A DNA stretch of 64,000 bases from Streptomyces fragilis (GTDB taxonomy: Bacteria; Actinomycetota; Actinomycetes; Streptomycetales; Streptomycetaceae). This document shows positions 15,925 through 25,034 of the stretch, piece by piece. The stretch covers positions 62,001 to 126,000 of the forward strand of contig NZ_BEVZ01000010.1 of assembly GCF_003112515.1 (NCBI RefSeq). The letters run 5' to 3'. A program made the position numbers and the translations under genes. Positions within the stretch are counted from its first letter, which is position 1. Each line of letters opens with the position of its first letter. The notes under the pieces are model-generated. The model saw only the letters and a list, made by a program, of their open reading frames with translations, was not told the origin of the DNA and did not search any database.

Positions 15925-15999
15925 ACGTCATCGGGAGGGTGGGCCGTCACTTCGGCATGCCCTCCGGAAAGCAGGACCGTAGTTCCGAGGGGGATGTGC

Positions 16000-16425
16000 A
16001 TGGCCACCGTTGAGCTCCTCATCAGCCCGCTTCCGGCGCACGTCCGGACCGCCCGGCTGGTGGCGGCCGCGGTGGCGCGCCGGGCCGGAGTGGACGAGGC
16101 GGTCCTCGACGAGGTGCGTCTCGCCGTCGGCGAGGCGTGTTCCCGTGCGGTCGGTCTTCACCGGGGCAGCGGCCTCGGCTCGCCGGTTCGCATCGCGCTG
16201 ACCGACGAGGAGAAGCTCTTCTCCATCGAGGTGGCCGACGACGCTCCCCGATCGACGTCCGCCGACGCGGTGCCCGGGGACTCCCGCGCAGCGCTCGACA
16301 CGGCGGAGACCGAGGAGGACCAGATGGGCCTCGCGGTGATCTCCGGCCTGGTGGACGACCTCGAAGTCAGCGCCGGGGCCGAAGGCGGCCTGATCCGCAT
16401 GACTTGGCCCACTGCCCGCGACTGA
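16000..16425 (+). CDS. BldG-associated anti-sigma factor-like protein with degenerate GHKL site
   Basis: Protein of 141 residues with the RsbW/SpoIIAB-type GHKL layout, next to bldG. The N-box reads LAVGEACSRAV, with Arg where the Mg-binding Asn is expected. The G1 box reads EVADDAPRS, lacking the DxGxG glycines. MGLAVISGLVDD keeps the G2-like part. It may therefore bind BldG without acting as a normal kinase. ATG 16000 is preferred over ATG 15994 because GAGGGGG ends 6 bases before it. A sigma-factor partner is not encoded in the window. Confidence 0.8.
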   Translation: MATVELLISPLPAHVRTARLVAAAVARRAGVDEAVLDEVRLAVGEACSRAVGLHRGSGLGSPVRIALTDEEKLFSIEVADDAPRSTSADAVPGDSRAALDTAETEEDQMGLAVISGLVDDLEVSAGAEGGLIRMTWPTARD

Positions 16426-16705
16426 CGCCGGGTGGTCCTTCCCGCGGGTGCTCCCGCTCCTTCTTCGCCGCAGCTCTCGCCCTTCTTCTCCCTCTCCCGG
16501 CATGGCGCCTCTCAGACGCGAGCGTCCCGTCCGTCCGGCGACCGTCGGTCGCCCAGGCCCTGCCGCAGACACGCCACATCCTGCCTCCGGATGCCCGAGC
16601 CCTCCCTGATGTGCGCCTTCGTCCCGTTCGTGTGACGCTGCTCTGAAGAACGTGGCGGCCCTCCGGCCTCCGCTGCGAGCTCGGTCCAGGCGTCGAGGAG
16701 GACGA

Positions 16706-19063
16706 ATGGCGGGGCTTTCCCCCGTATCCGGCCAGGCGCACCTCGCCGTGGTGCTCACCGACGGGAACCGGATCGTGGTGGCCGTGATCGCGGTCGTCGC
16801 GCTGGCCGCCCTCGCGGTGGCCGGCGTACTGGTGCGCCAGGTGCTCGCGGCCGGCGAGGGCACCGAGAACATGCGGCAGATCGCCGCCGCCGTGCAGGAG
16901 GGCGCCAGGGCGTACCTCGCCCGCCAGCTGCGCACCCTCGCCGTCTTCGCCGTCGTGGTCTTCCTCCTGCTGCTCCTGCTGCCCGCCGACGACTGGGGCC
17001 AGCGCATCGGCCGGTCCGTCTTCTTCCTGGTCGGTGCGGTCTTCTCGGCCGCCACCGGCTACACCGGCATGTGGCTGGCCGTCCGCACCAACGTCCGCGT
17101 CGCGGCGGCCGCGCGGGACGCCGCCGACGAGGCGTCCACGCCCGGTGCCACACGCGCGGCGATGCGCATCGCGTTCCGGACCGGCGGGGTGGTCGGCATG
17201 TTCACCGTGGGCCTCGGCCTGCTGGGCGCCTCCTGCGTGGTGCTGGTGTACGCCGCGCACGCGCCGAAGGTGCTCGAAGGGTTCGGTCTGGGCGCCGCCC
17301 TGATCGCCATGTTCATGCGAGTCGGTGGGGGCATCTTCACCAAGGCCGCCGACGTCGGCGCCGACCTGGTCGGGAAGGTCGAGCAGGGCATCCCGGAGGA
17401 CGACCCACGCAACGCCGCCACCATCGCCGACAACGTCGGGGACAACGTGGGGGACTGCGCGGGCATGGCGGCCGACCTCTTCGAGTCCTACGCGGTGACG
17501 CTGGTCGCCGCGTTGATCCTGGGCATGGCGGCGTTCGGTGACGCGGGGCTCGCGTTCCCGCTGATGGTTCCGGCGATCGGCGTGGTCACGGCGGTGATCG
17601 GCATCTTCGCGGTGTCCCCCCGCCGAGCCGACCGCAGCCGGATGAGCGCGATCAACCGGGGCTTCTTCGTCTCGGCGGCGGTATCCCTGGCCCTGGTGGC
17701 CGTCGCCGCCTTCGTCTACCTGCCCTCCACCTACGCCGAGCTGGACGGAGTGACCGACCCGGCGGTCGGTGGCCGCGCGGGCGACCCGCGGGTGCTGGCG
17801 CTCGTCGCGGTGGCCATCGGCATCGTGCTGGCCGCTCTGATCCAGCAGCTGACCGGCTACTTCACCGAGACCGGCCGCCGCCCGGTGAGGGACATCGGCC
17901 GCACCTCGCTCACCGGTCCCGCCACCGTGATTCTGGCCGGTGTCGCCATGGGGCTGGAATCCGCCGTCTACACCGCCCTGCTGATCGCCCTCGGCGTGTA
18001 CGGGGCCTTCCTGCTCGGCGGCGCCTCGGTGATGCTCGCGCTGTTCGCGGTCGCCCTCGCGGGCACCGGCCTGCTGACCACCGTCGGCGTGATCGTCGCC
18101 ATGGACACCTTCGGTCCGGTCTCCGACAACGCGCAGGGCATCGCGGAGATGTCCGGTGACGTCGAAGGCCCCGGCGCCCAGGTGCTGACCGACCTCGACG
18201 CGGTGGGCAACACCACCAAGGCGATCACCAAGGGCATCGCCATCGCCACCGCGGTGCTCGCGGCGGCGGCGCTCTTCGGTTCCTACCGGGACGCCGTGCT
18301 CACCGGCGCGCGTGAGGTGGGCGAGAGGATCTCGGGCCCCGGCGCGCCGCTGACACTGATCACGGACATCACCCAGCCCAACAACCTGGTCGGGCTGATC
18401 ATGGGGGCCGCGGTGGTCTTCCTCTTCTCCGGGCTGGCCGTCAACGCGGTGTCCCGGTCGGCGGGCGCGGTCGTCCACGAGGTCCGCCGCCAGTTCCGGG
18501 AGCACCCCGGGATCATGGACCGCACCGAGAAGCCGGAGTACGGGCGGGTCGTCGACATCTGCACCCGGGACGCCCTGCGCGAGCTGACCACCCCCGGGCT
18601 GCTGGCCGTGACGGCGCCCATCGCCGTCGGCTTCACGCTCGGGGTCGGAGCCCTCGCCGCCTTCCTGGCCGGCGCGATCGGCGCCGGCACCCTGATGGCC
18701 GTGTTCCTCGCCAACTCCGGCGGGGCCTGGGACAACGCGAAGAAGCTGGTGGAGGACGGCAACTTCGGCGGCAAGGGCAGCGAGGCCCACGAGGCCACCG
18801 TCATCGGCGACACCGTGGGCGACCCGTTCAAGGACACCGCGGGTCCCGCCATCAACCCGCTGCTGAAGGTGATGAACCTGGTGGCGCTGCTGATCGCGCC
18901 CGCCGTGATCCAGCTCGGCTACGGATCGGGTGCCAGTCCGGGTCTGCGGGCGCTGATCGCGGTGCTCGCGCTGGTCGTCGTGGTGGTCGCCGTGTGGGTC
19001 TCCAGACGCCGGGGAATCGCCATGGGTGACGCGGACGAGGCGCGGTCTCCCGCCGGGCGCTGA
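16706..19063 (+). CDS. hppA: Membrane-bound proton-translocating pyrophosphatase
   Basis: Integral-membrane H+-pumping pyrophosphatase of 785 residues with about 16 helices; couples PPi hydrolysis to proton export. The catalytic loop DVGADLVGKVEQGIPEDD and DNVGDNVGDCAGMAADL are intact, and a second acidic cluster appears at IGDTVGDPFKDTAGP. GNTTKAITKG has Lys at the position that marks the K+-independent subfamily. ATG 16706 has GAGGAGG a few bases upstream. A soluble pyrophosphatase is also encoded in the window at 40182-40673. Confidence 0.95.
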   Translation: MAGLSPVSGQAHLAVVLTDGNRIVVAVIAVVALAALAVAGVLVRQVLAAGEGTENMRQIAAAVQEGARAYLARQLRTLAVFAVVVFLLLLLLPADDWGQRIGRSVFFLVGAVFSAATGYTGMWLAVRTNVRVAAAARDAADEASTPGATRAAMRIAFRTGGVVGMFTVGLGLLGASCVVLVYAAHAPKVLEGFGLGAALIAMFMRVGGGIFTKAADVGADLVGKVEQGIPEDDPRNAATIADNVGDNVGDCAGMAADLFESYAVTLVAALILGMAAFGDAGLAFPLMVPAIGVVTAVIGIFAVSPRRADRSRMSAINRGFFVSAAVSLALVAVAAFVYLPSTYAELDGVTDPAVGGRAGDPRVLALVAVAIGIVLAALIQQLTGYFTETGRRPVRDIGRTSLTGPATVILAGVAMGLESAVYTALLIALGVYGAFLLGGASVMLALFAVALAGTGLLTTVGVIVAMDTFGPVSDNAQGIAEMSGDVEGPGAQVLTDLDAVGNTTKAITKGIAIATAVLAAAALFGSYRDAVLTGAREVGERISGPGAPLTLITDITQPNNLVGLIMGAAVVFLFSGLAVNAVSRSAGAVVHEVRRQFREHPGIMDRTEKPEYGRVVDICTRDALRELTTPGLLAVTAPIAVGFTLGVGALAAFLAGAIGAGTLMAVFLANSGGAWDNAKKLVEDGNFGGKGSEAHEATVIGDTVGDPFKDTAGPAINPLLKVMNLVALLIAPAVIQLGYGSGASPGLRALIAVLALVVVVVAVWVSRRRGIAMGDADEARSPAGR

Positions 19064-19285
19064 CGGATCGCCGCGGGCGACGGGTCTGTCGGACCCTTCG
19101 TCTCCACCAGCTCTCAACGAGCACTTGTGCCCTTCTTGTGTGCGAACTTGCACAACAGTGGCCGTGAATCTTCTCTCGCTGATGCAAAAGGATTCAATCA
19201 GGTATAAATCGGATGCTCGGACTCCGTGTGCTCCTCGCCCGGCGTGTATGTTCCGGGGCCGAGAGCGACGGAAGGGACCGACCCG

Positions 19286-19855
19286 GTGAAGAAGAAGCTC
19301 GCGACCGCCCTGGCCGGCGGTGCGGCACTGATGCTGGCGCTGTCCGGTTGCGGCGACGACAACAGCGAAGAGCTCAACGCCTGGGCCAAGAAGGTCTGTG
19401 ACGGTGTGCAGCCTCAGGCCAAGAAGATCCAGGCCGCCAACGCCTCGATCCAGGAGGACAGTTCCGACAAGGCTCCGCCGAAGGACGTCAAGGAGACCGA
19501 CTCGAAGGCCTTCCAGGACATCTCCGACGCCTACCGCAAGATCGGCTCCGTGATCGACCGTGCCGGTCCGCCCGCGGTGGAGAACGGTGAGAAGAAGCAG
19601 AAGGACGCGGTGAAGGAGCTCAACTCCATCGCCGACTCCTACGCCGATCTGAAGAAGCAGGTCGACGAGCTGAAGACCGACGACCAGGCCGAGTTCGCCG
19701 ACGGTCTCAAGGAGGTCGGCGCCGAGCTGCAGAAGCTCAGCGGCAGCGGCAGCGACGCCCTCAAGCGGCTGGAGGAGGGCGAGGTGGGCAAGGCCATGCG
19801 CGCGCAGCCCTCCTGCGAGGCCGGCGGCGGCACCGGGTCGAAGTCGGACGCCTGA
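19286..19855 (+). CDS. Small secreted lipoprotein
   Basis: Exported lipoprotein of 189 residues. GTG 19286 begins a KKK n-region and a hydrophobic stretch ending in lipobox LSGC near residue 20, then a mature part rich in Lys, Asp and Glu that looks helical (NSIADSYADLKKQVDELK). No enzyme motif is visible. GAAGGGA lies about 10 bases upstream of the start. TATAAA at 19203-19208 is a possible -10 region. The mature end is Gly/Ser-rich and probably flexible. Function unknown. Confidence 0.75.
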   Translation: MKKKLATALAGGAALMLALSGCGDDNSEELNAWAKKVCDGVQPQAKKIQAANASIQEDSSDKAPPKDVKETDSKAFQDISDAYRKIGSVIDRAGPPAVENGEKKQKDAVKELNSIADSYADLKKQVDELKTDDQAEFADGLKEVGAELQKLSGSGSDALKRLEEGEVGKAMRAQPSCEAGGGTGSKSDA

Positions 19856-19880
19856 CCCGCGGCCGGACCCGGACCGCGGG
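19856..19880 (+). terminator. Hairpin after the lipoprotein gene
   Basis: CCCGCGG (19856-19862) pairs with CCGCGGG (19874-19880) directly after the stop codon. The stem is short, so confidence is moderate. Confidence 0.4.
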
Positions 19881-19899
19881 GGCCGGTGCTCCGGGTCCT

Positions 19900-20023
19900 T
19901 GTGGACGGTGAGCCCCGACCCATCCCGTGGGTTCACCCGCGAGGGTGACGCAGTGTCGCGCGGGTGCCGCGTCGTCCACAGACGGCGCAGGCGGCCTCCC
20001 CTCCCGCCCGTCCGTCGTCCACA
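19900..20023. promoter_or_regulatory. Three DnaA-box-like sites
   Basis: CCGTCCACA (minus strand, 19900-19908) and TCGTCCACA twice (19972-19980 and 20015-20023) all fit the Streptomyces DnaA box pattern (T/C)(T/C)(G/A/C)TCCACA. They lie in the 209-base gap before the methyltransferase gene. Confidence 0.45.
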
Positions 20024-20052
20024 GGCGGGCGTGCCGGTTCGGCCCGAGCGGT

Positions 20053-20058
20053 GACAAT
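20053..20058 (+). promoter_or_regulatory. Leaderless-type -10 box GACAAT
   Basis: GACAAT ends 6 bases before the GTG at 20065, with no ribosome-binding sequence. It lacks the initial T of TANNNT, so it is weaker than the other boxes in the window. Confidence 0.4.
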
Positions 20059-20064
20059 GGGACG

Positions 20065-21627
20065 GTGAGCAACGCCAGTCAGTCACCCCAGCCCTCGGAC
20101 ACGAGGCCCTCGGCCCTGTCCGCCCTGCCGGCCGCCGACCGCCCCGACACCACGGCGCGTCTGCGGGAAGCCCTGCTTGCGGCGGACTTCACCGCCGACG
20201 GGCTGCTCGACCTGCTCGGCGCCCCGGCCTACGCGGCGTTGGCGCGGGCCGAGACCGTCCCCGCGCTGCGCGCCACGCGTGGGGACTCGGCGCTGCAGAT
20301 ACTGGTCCGCCTCTTCCTGCTCCAGCAGCCCGTCGCGGGCGGTCGGGCGGGTGAGGTGCTGCCGCTGGAGGACTGCCTGGACGCCGGATGGCTGCGGCCG
20401 GCCGGTGGTGACGAGGTCGCCGCCACCGTGGACGTGCGGCCGTACGGCGGGCCGGACGGCGAGGACTGGTTCATCGTGTCCGACCTCGGCTGTGCCGTGG
20501 GCGGGGCCGGCGGCATCGGCAGCAAGGAGGAGGGCGTGGTCCTCGGCGTCGGCGGCGCCTCCACGACCCTGGCCGGTCTCACCGTGCGCGCCCCGGTCGC
20601 CTCCGCCCTCGACCTCGGCACCGGCTCCGGCATCCAGGCGCTGCACGCCACCGGACACGCCACCCGGGTGACGGCCACCGACCTCAACCCGCGTGCCCTG
20701 CACGTGACCGCGCTGACCCTCGCGCTCTCGGGGGCGCCGGCCGCCGAGCTCCACGAGGGTTCGCTGTTCGAGCCGCTGCCGGAGCAGGACAGGTACGACC
20801 TGATCGTCTCCAATCCGCCCTTCGTGATCTCCCCGGGAGCCCGCCTCACCTACCGGGACGGCGGGATGAGCGGCGACGACCTGTGCCGCACCCTGGTCCA
20901 GCAGTCCGGAGCCCGGCTGAACGAGGGCGGTTTCGCGCAGTTCCTCGCCAACTGGGAGCACGTCGACGGGGAGGACTGGCAGAGCCGGCTGGCCTCCTGG
21001 GTGCCGTGGGGGTGCGACGCCTGGATCGTCCAGCGCGAGGTGCAGGACATCACGCAGTACGCCGAGCTCTGGCTGCGCGACGCCGGCGACCACCGGGGCG
21101 ACCCCGCCGAGTACCAGGCCCGGTACGACGCATGGCTCGACGAGTTCGAGGCCCGTGACGTCCGGTCCGTCGGCTTCGGGTGGATCACCCTGCGCCGGAG
21201 CACGGCGGCCGAGGCGGACCCGTCCGTCACCGTCGAGGAGTGGCCGCACCCGATCGAGCAGCCGCTCGGCGAGACGGTGCGGGCCCACTTCGACCGGGTG
21301 GACTACCTGCGGAGCAACGACGACGCGGCACTGCTGGAGGCGCACTTCCGGCTCGCCGGGGAGGTGCTGCAGGAGCAGGTCGGGCTGCCCGGGGCCGAGG
21401 ACCCGGAACACGTGGTGCTCCGCCAGAACCGCGGCATGCGCCGAGCCGCCCAGGTGGACACCGTGGGCGCCGGCTTCGCCGGCGTCTGTGACGGATCGCT
21501 CAGCGCGGGCCGGATCCTGGACGCCATCGCCCAGCTCATGGGGGAGGATCCGGTGCTGTTGCGGGACCGCACCCCCGCGCAGATCCGGCTGCTGATCGAG
21601 CAGGGATTCCTGGAACCGGCCTCCTGA
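20065..21627 (+). CDS. Class I SAM-dependent methyltransferase (NPPF type)
   Basis: Cytoplasmic methyltransferase of 520 residues. The N-terminal 190 residues form a separate domain of unknown role. The Rossmann core starts at SALDLGTGSGIQALHA (motif I), followed by VTATDLNPRAL and LIVSNPPFVISPG. The NPPF motif points to methylation of a nitrogen on a nucleic-acid base or a Gln side chain (rRNA or release-factor methylase-like). A C-terminal domain of about 200 residues is acidic and may recognise substrate. GTG 20065 is chosen from the -10 box spacing. Target unknown. Confidence 0.82.
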   Translation: MSNASQSPQPSDTRPSALSALPAADRPDTTARLREALLAADFTADGLLDLLGAPAYAALARAETVPALRATRGDSALQILVRLFLLQQPVAGGRAGEVLPLEDCLDAGWLRPAGGDEVAATVDVRPYGGPDGEDWFIVSDLGCAVGGAGGIGSKEEGVVLGVGGASTTLAGLTVRAPVASALDLGTGSGIQALHATGHATRVTATDLNPRALHVTALTLALSGAPAAELHEGSLFEPLPEQDRYDLIVSNPPFVISPGARLTYRDGGMSGDDLCRTLVQQSGARLNEGGFAQFLANWEHVDGEDWQSRLASWVPWGCDAWIVQREVQDITQYAELWLRDAGDHRGDPAEYQARYDAWLDEFEARDVRSVGFGWITLRRSTAAEADPSVTVEEWPHPIEQPLGETVRAHFDRVDYLRSNDDAALLEAHFRLAGEVLQEQVGLPGAEDPEHVVLRQNRGMRRAAQVDTVGAGFAGVCDGSLSAGRILDAIAQLMGEDPVLLRDRTPAQIRLLIEQGFLEPAS

Positions 21628-21964
21628 CCGGGGCGGCGTGACCCGGTTGCGCGGGCGGCGCGACCCGGTTTCCCGGGCGGCCGGGCGTTTGAGGCGCGGC
21701 CCTCGGGGGACGCCGGATCCGAGCGCCGCCGCAGGCCAGGAGGACGGGCGGCGCCTGCCGCCTGGCCGGTTCCCGGCCGGCTCGGGAGTCCGGGCGGCAG
21801 GAATGGCGGTAGTCGGGTTACCGTTCGAGTGGCCGTTGCGGGCTTTTCCCGTTTGACACGGGGGCGGCATGTACCGTCACACTCCGCAGCGTCACCAGAC
21901 CCGAACCCGAGGTGCCGGAGCATCCCGGGGAAGACCCCGCGTCGACCGGAGAGAAGAGCAGAAG
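21628..21964 (+). promoter_or_regulatory. Upstream region of topA
   Basis: About 340 bases without a gene. Near the start are two 22-base near-identical units (21633-21654 and 21655-21676, core GACCCGGTT). TTGACA at 21853-21858 is a perfect -35 hexamer, but no TANNNT box sits at 17-18 bases; TACCGT is only 13 bases on. The topA promoter is probably here. Confidence 0.4.
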
Positions 21965-24841
21965 TTGTCCCCGACCAGCGAGACCGCACAGGGCGGCCGC
22001 CGACTCGTCATCGTCGAGTCGCCTGCCAAGGCGAAGACGATCAAGGGCTATCTGGGCCCTGGCTACATCGTCGAGGCGAGCGTCGGGCACATCCGCGACC
22101 TTCCCAACGGCGCCGCGGAGGTGCCCGAGAAGTACACCGGCGAGGTCCGGCGCCTCGGGGTGGACGTCGATCACGACTTCCAGCCCGTCTACGTCGTGAA
22201 CGCCGACAAGAAGGCGCAGGTCAAGAAGCTCAAGGATCTTCTGCGGGAATCCGACGAGCTCTTCCTCGCCACCGATGAGGACCGCGAGGGCGAGGCCATC
22301 GCCTGGCACCTGCAGGAGGTGCTCAAGCCCAAGGTCCCGGTCAAGCGGATGGTCTTCCACGAGATCACCAAGGACGCGATCCAGCAGGCCGTGCGCAACC
22401 CGCGCGAGCTGAACAAGAAGCTGGTCGACGCCCAGGAGACCCGCCGCATCCTGGACCGCCTCTACGGCTACGAGGTCTCCCCCGTGCTGTGGAAGAAGGT
22501 CATGCCGCGCCTGTCGGCCGGCCGCGTGCAGTCGGTGGCGACCCGCCTGGTCGTCGAGCGTGAGCGCGAGCGCATCGCCTTCCGCTCCGCCGAGTACTGG
22601 GACCTCACCGGCACCTTCACCCCGGCTTCCGGCACGGCCGGGAGCGCGGACGCGTCCGACCCCTCCTCGCTGGTCGCCCGCCTCGCCTCGGTCGACGGCG
22701 TGCGGGTCGCCCAGGGCCGCGACTTCGACTCCCGGGGCCAGGCCAGGACGGCCAACGTCCTCCACCTCGACGAGGCGAACGCCCGAGCCCTGGCGGCGGC
22801 GCTGGAGAACACGCGGTTCCAGGTCCGCTCGGTCGAGTCCAAGCCCTACCGCCGTTCGCCGTACGCCCCGTTCCGGACGACGACGCTGCAGCAGGAGGCC
22901 AGCCGCAAGCTGGGCTTCGGCGCCAAGGCGACGATGCAGATCGCCCAGAAGCTGTACGAGAACGGCTTCATCACCTACATGCGTACGGACTCCACCACGC
23001 TGTCGGAGACCGCGGTCGCCGCCGCCCGCGCGCAGGTCACCCAGCTCTACGGCGCCCAGTACCTGCCGGACAAGCCGCGCACGTACGCGGGCAAGGTGAA
23101 GAACGCGCAGGAGGCGCACGAGGCGATCCGCCCCTCCGGCGACCGTTTCCGCACCCCCGCCGAGACCGGCCTCACCGGCGACCAGTTCCGGCTCTACGAG
23201 CTGATCTGGAAGCGCACCGTCGCCTCCCAGATGAAGGACGCGACCGGCAACTCTGTCACCGTCCGGATCGGCGGCACCGCCTCCGACGGCCGCGACGCCG
23301 AGTTCAGCGCGTCCGGCAAGACCATCACCTTCCACGGCTTCATGAAGGCCTACGTGGAGGGCGCCGACGACCCCAACGCCGAGCTCGACGACCGCGAGCG
23401 CCGGCTCCCGCAGGTCTCCGAGGGCGACCCGCTGAGCGCCGAGCAGATCACCGCGGACGGCCACTCGACCAAGCCGCCCGCCCGCTACACCGAGGCCTCG
23501 CTGGTCAAGGAGCTGGAGGAGCGCGAGATCGGCCGTCCGTCGACGTACGCGTCGATCCTCGGCACCATCCTCGACCGCGGCTACGTCTTCAAGAAGGGCA
23601 CGGCCCTGGTGCCGTCCTTCCTGTCCTTCGCCGTGGTCAACCTGCTGGAGAAGCACTTCGGACGCCTCGTCGACTACGACTTCACCGCCCGCATGGAGGA
23701 CGACCTCGACCGCATCGCGCGCGGCGAGGCGGAGTCCGTGCCGTGGCTGCGGCGCTTCTACTTCGGTGAGACCGGCGAGACCGGCGAGACCGGCGGGACG
23801 GCCGGCGGCAGCGGCGCGGCGGACGCGGGCAACGGCGACGGCGACCACCTCGGCGGCCTCAAGGAGCTCGTCACCGACCTCGGCGCCATCGACGCCCGCG
23901 AGGTCTCCTCCTTCCCGGTCGGCGACGGCATCGTGCTGCGGGTGGGCCGCTATGGACCGTACGTCGAGCGCGGCGAGAAGGACGCCGAGGGCCACCAGCG
24001 CGCGGACGTCCCCGAGGACCTCGCCCCGGACGAGCTCACCGTCGAGCTGGCCGAGGAACTGCTGGCCCAGCCCAGCGGGGACCGCGAGCTGGGCCAGGAC
24101 CCGGAGACCGGCCGCCCCATCGTCGCCAAGGCCGGCCGTTACGGCCCCTACGTCACCGAGGTGCTCCCCGAGGACACCCCGAAGACCGGCAAGAACGCGG
24201 TCAAGCCGCGCACCGCGTCGCTCTTCAAGACGATGACCCTGGACACGGTCACCCTGGACGACGCGCTCAAGCTGATGTCGCTGCCCCGTGTGGTCGGCGC
24301 CGACGCCGAGGGCGTGGAGATCACGGCGCAGAACGGCCGCTACGGCCCGTACCTGAAGAAGGGGACGGACTCGCGGAGCCTGCAGTCGGAGGACCAGCTC
24401 TTCACCATCACGCTGGAGGAGGCGCTGGCGATCTACGCCCAGCCCAAGCAGCGGGGGCGGGCCGCGGCCAAGCCTCCGCTGAAGGAGCTGGGCGACGACC
24501 CGATCAGCGGCAAGCCGGCCGTGATCAAGGACGGCCGCTTCGGTCCCTACGTCACCGACGGCGAGACCAACGCGACCCTGCGCTCCGGTGACAGCGTCGA
24601 GACGATCACGCCGGAGCGGGGGTTCGAGCTGCTCGCCGAGAAGCGGGCCAAGGGGCCCGCCAAGAAGACGGCGAAGAAGGCCGCCAAGAAGGCCCCGGCG
24701 AAGAAGACGGCCACCAAGACCGCCGCCAAGACCGCCGCGAAGAAGACGGCGGCCAAGAAGACCACCACCTCCGCGGCGAAGAAGACCACGGCGTCCACCG
24801 CCTCGAAGAAGACGGCGGATCGGCCGCCGCTCGAGGACTGA
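21965..24841 (+). CDS. topA: DNA topoisomerase I
   Basis: Type IA topoisomerase of 958 residues that relaxes negative supercoils. The Toprim domain opens with LVIVESPAKAKTIKG and has DEDREGEAIAWH. The active-site Tyr is in GFITYMRTDSTTLSET. Instead of Cys zinc fingers the C-terminus has repeats of the GRYGPYV type, then a tail of about 60 residues dominated by Lys, Ala and Thr, as in actinobacterial TopA. A flexible insert GETGETGETGG with triplet-like repeats lies near residue 600. The start is the TTG at 21965, the position matching homologues (SPTSETAQ); no strong ribosome-binding site is near. Confidence 0.95.
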   Translation: MSPTSETAQGGRRLVIVESPAKAKTIKGYLGPGYIVEASVGHIRDLPNGAAEVPEKYTGEVRRLGVDVDHDFQPVYVVNADKKAQVKKLKDLLRESDELFLATDEDREGEAIAWHLQEVLKPKVPVKRMVFHEITKDAIQQAVRNPRELNKKLVDAQETRRILDRLYGYEVSPVLWKKVMPRLSAGRVQSVATRLVVERERERIAFRSAEYWDLTGTFTPASGTAGSADASDPSSLVARLASVDGVRVAQGRDFDSRGQARTANVLHLDEANARALAAALENTRFQVRSVESKPYRRSPYAPFRTTTLQQEASRKLGFGAKATMQIAQKLYENGFITYMRTDSTTLSETAVAAARAQVTQLYGAQYLPDKPRTYAGKVKNAQEAHEAIRPSGDRFRTPAETGLTGDQFRLYELIWKRTVASQMKDATGNSVTVRIGGTASDGRDAEFSASGKTITFHGFMKAYVEGADDPNAELDDRERRLPQVSEGDPLSAEQITADGHSTKPPARYTEASLVKELEEREIGRPSTYASILGTILDRGYVFKKGTALVPSFLSFAVVNLLEKHFGRLVDYDFTARMEDDLDRIARGEAESVPWLRRFYFGETGETGETGGTAGGSGAADAGNGDGDHLGGLKELVTDLGAIDAREVSSFPVGDGIVLRVGRYGPYVERGEKDAEGHQRADVPEDLAPDELTVELAEELLAQPSGDRELGQDPETGRPIVAKAGRYGPYVTEVLPEDTPKTGKNAVKPRTASLFKTMTLDTVTLDDALKLMSLPRVVGADAEGVEITAQNGRYGPYLKKGTDSRSLQSEDQLFTITLEEALAIYAQPKQRGRAAAKPPLKELGDDPISGKPAVIKDGRFGPYVTDGETNATLRSGDSVETITPERGFELLAEKRAKGPAKKTAKKAAKKAPAKKTATKTAAKTAAKKTAAKKTTTSAAKKTTASTASKKTADRPPLED

Positions 24842-25022
24842 CCCGCCCGGGACCGGGAATCGAGGGAACTGGGCGGACGGCGCGCAGCGTCGCCGACACC
24901 CACAACCCACGATCGAACCCCCGGACCCGACCGACCATGCCGGCCCGGGGCCCGGTTTCCGCACGTGCGCGCGACGCCGCACGGCGTTCGGAGGCCGGGC
25001 CCGTGGCGTCGGCGCGTCCCGA

Positions 25023-25028
25023 TAGGCT
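25023..25028 (+). promoter_or_regulatory. Leaderless-type -10 box TAGGCT
   Basis: TAGGCT ends 6 bases before the ATG at 25035 with no ribosome-binding site, indicating that the tmk fusion gene is leaderless and has its own promoter apart from topA. Confidence 0.6.
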
Positions 25029-25034
25029 GAACGC

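Noticed and set aside
16367..20086. A very long open frame on the minus strand opposite hppA (over 1200 codons).
   Set aside because: High-GC genes leave stop-free frames on the other strand. Its translation is low-complexity Arg/His/Gly/Asp without any family motif, while the plus strand encodes a textbook pyrophosphatase.
21853..21864. TTGACA as a complete topA promoter.
   Set aside because: The hexamer is perfect but no -10 box lies at the normal 17-18 base distance, so only a tentative upstream region is reported.
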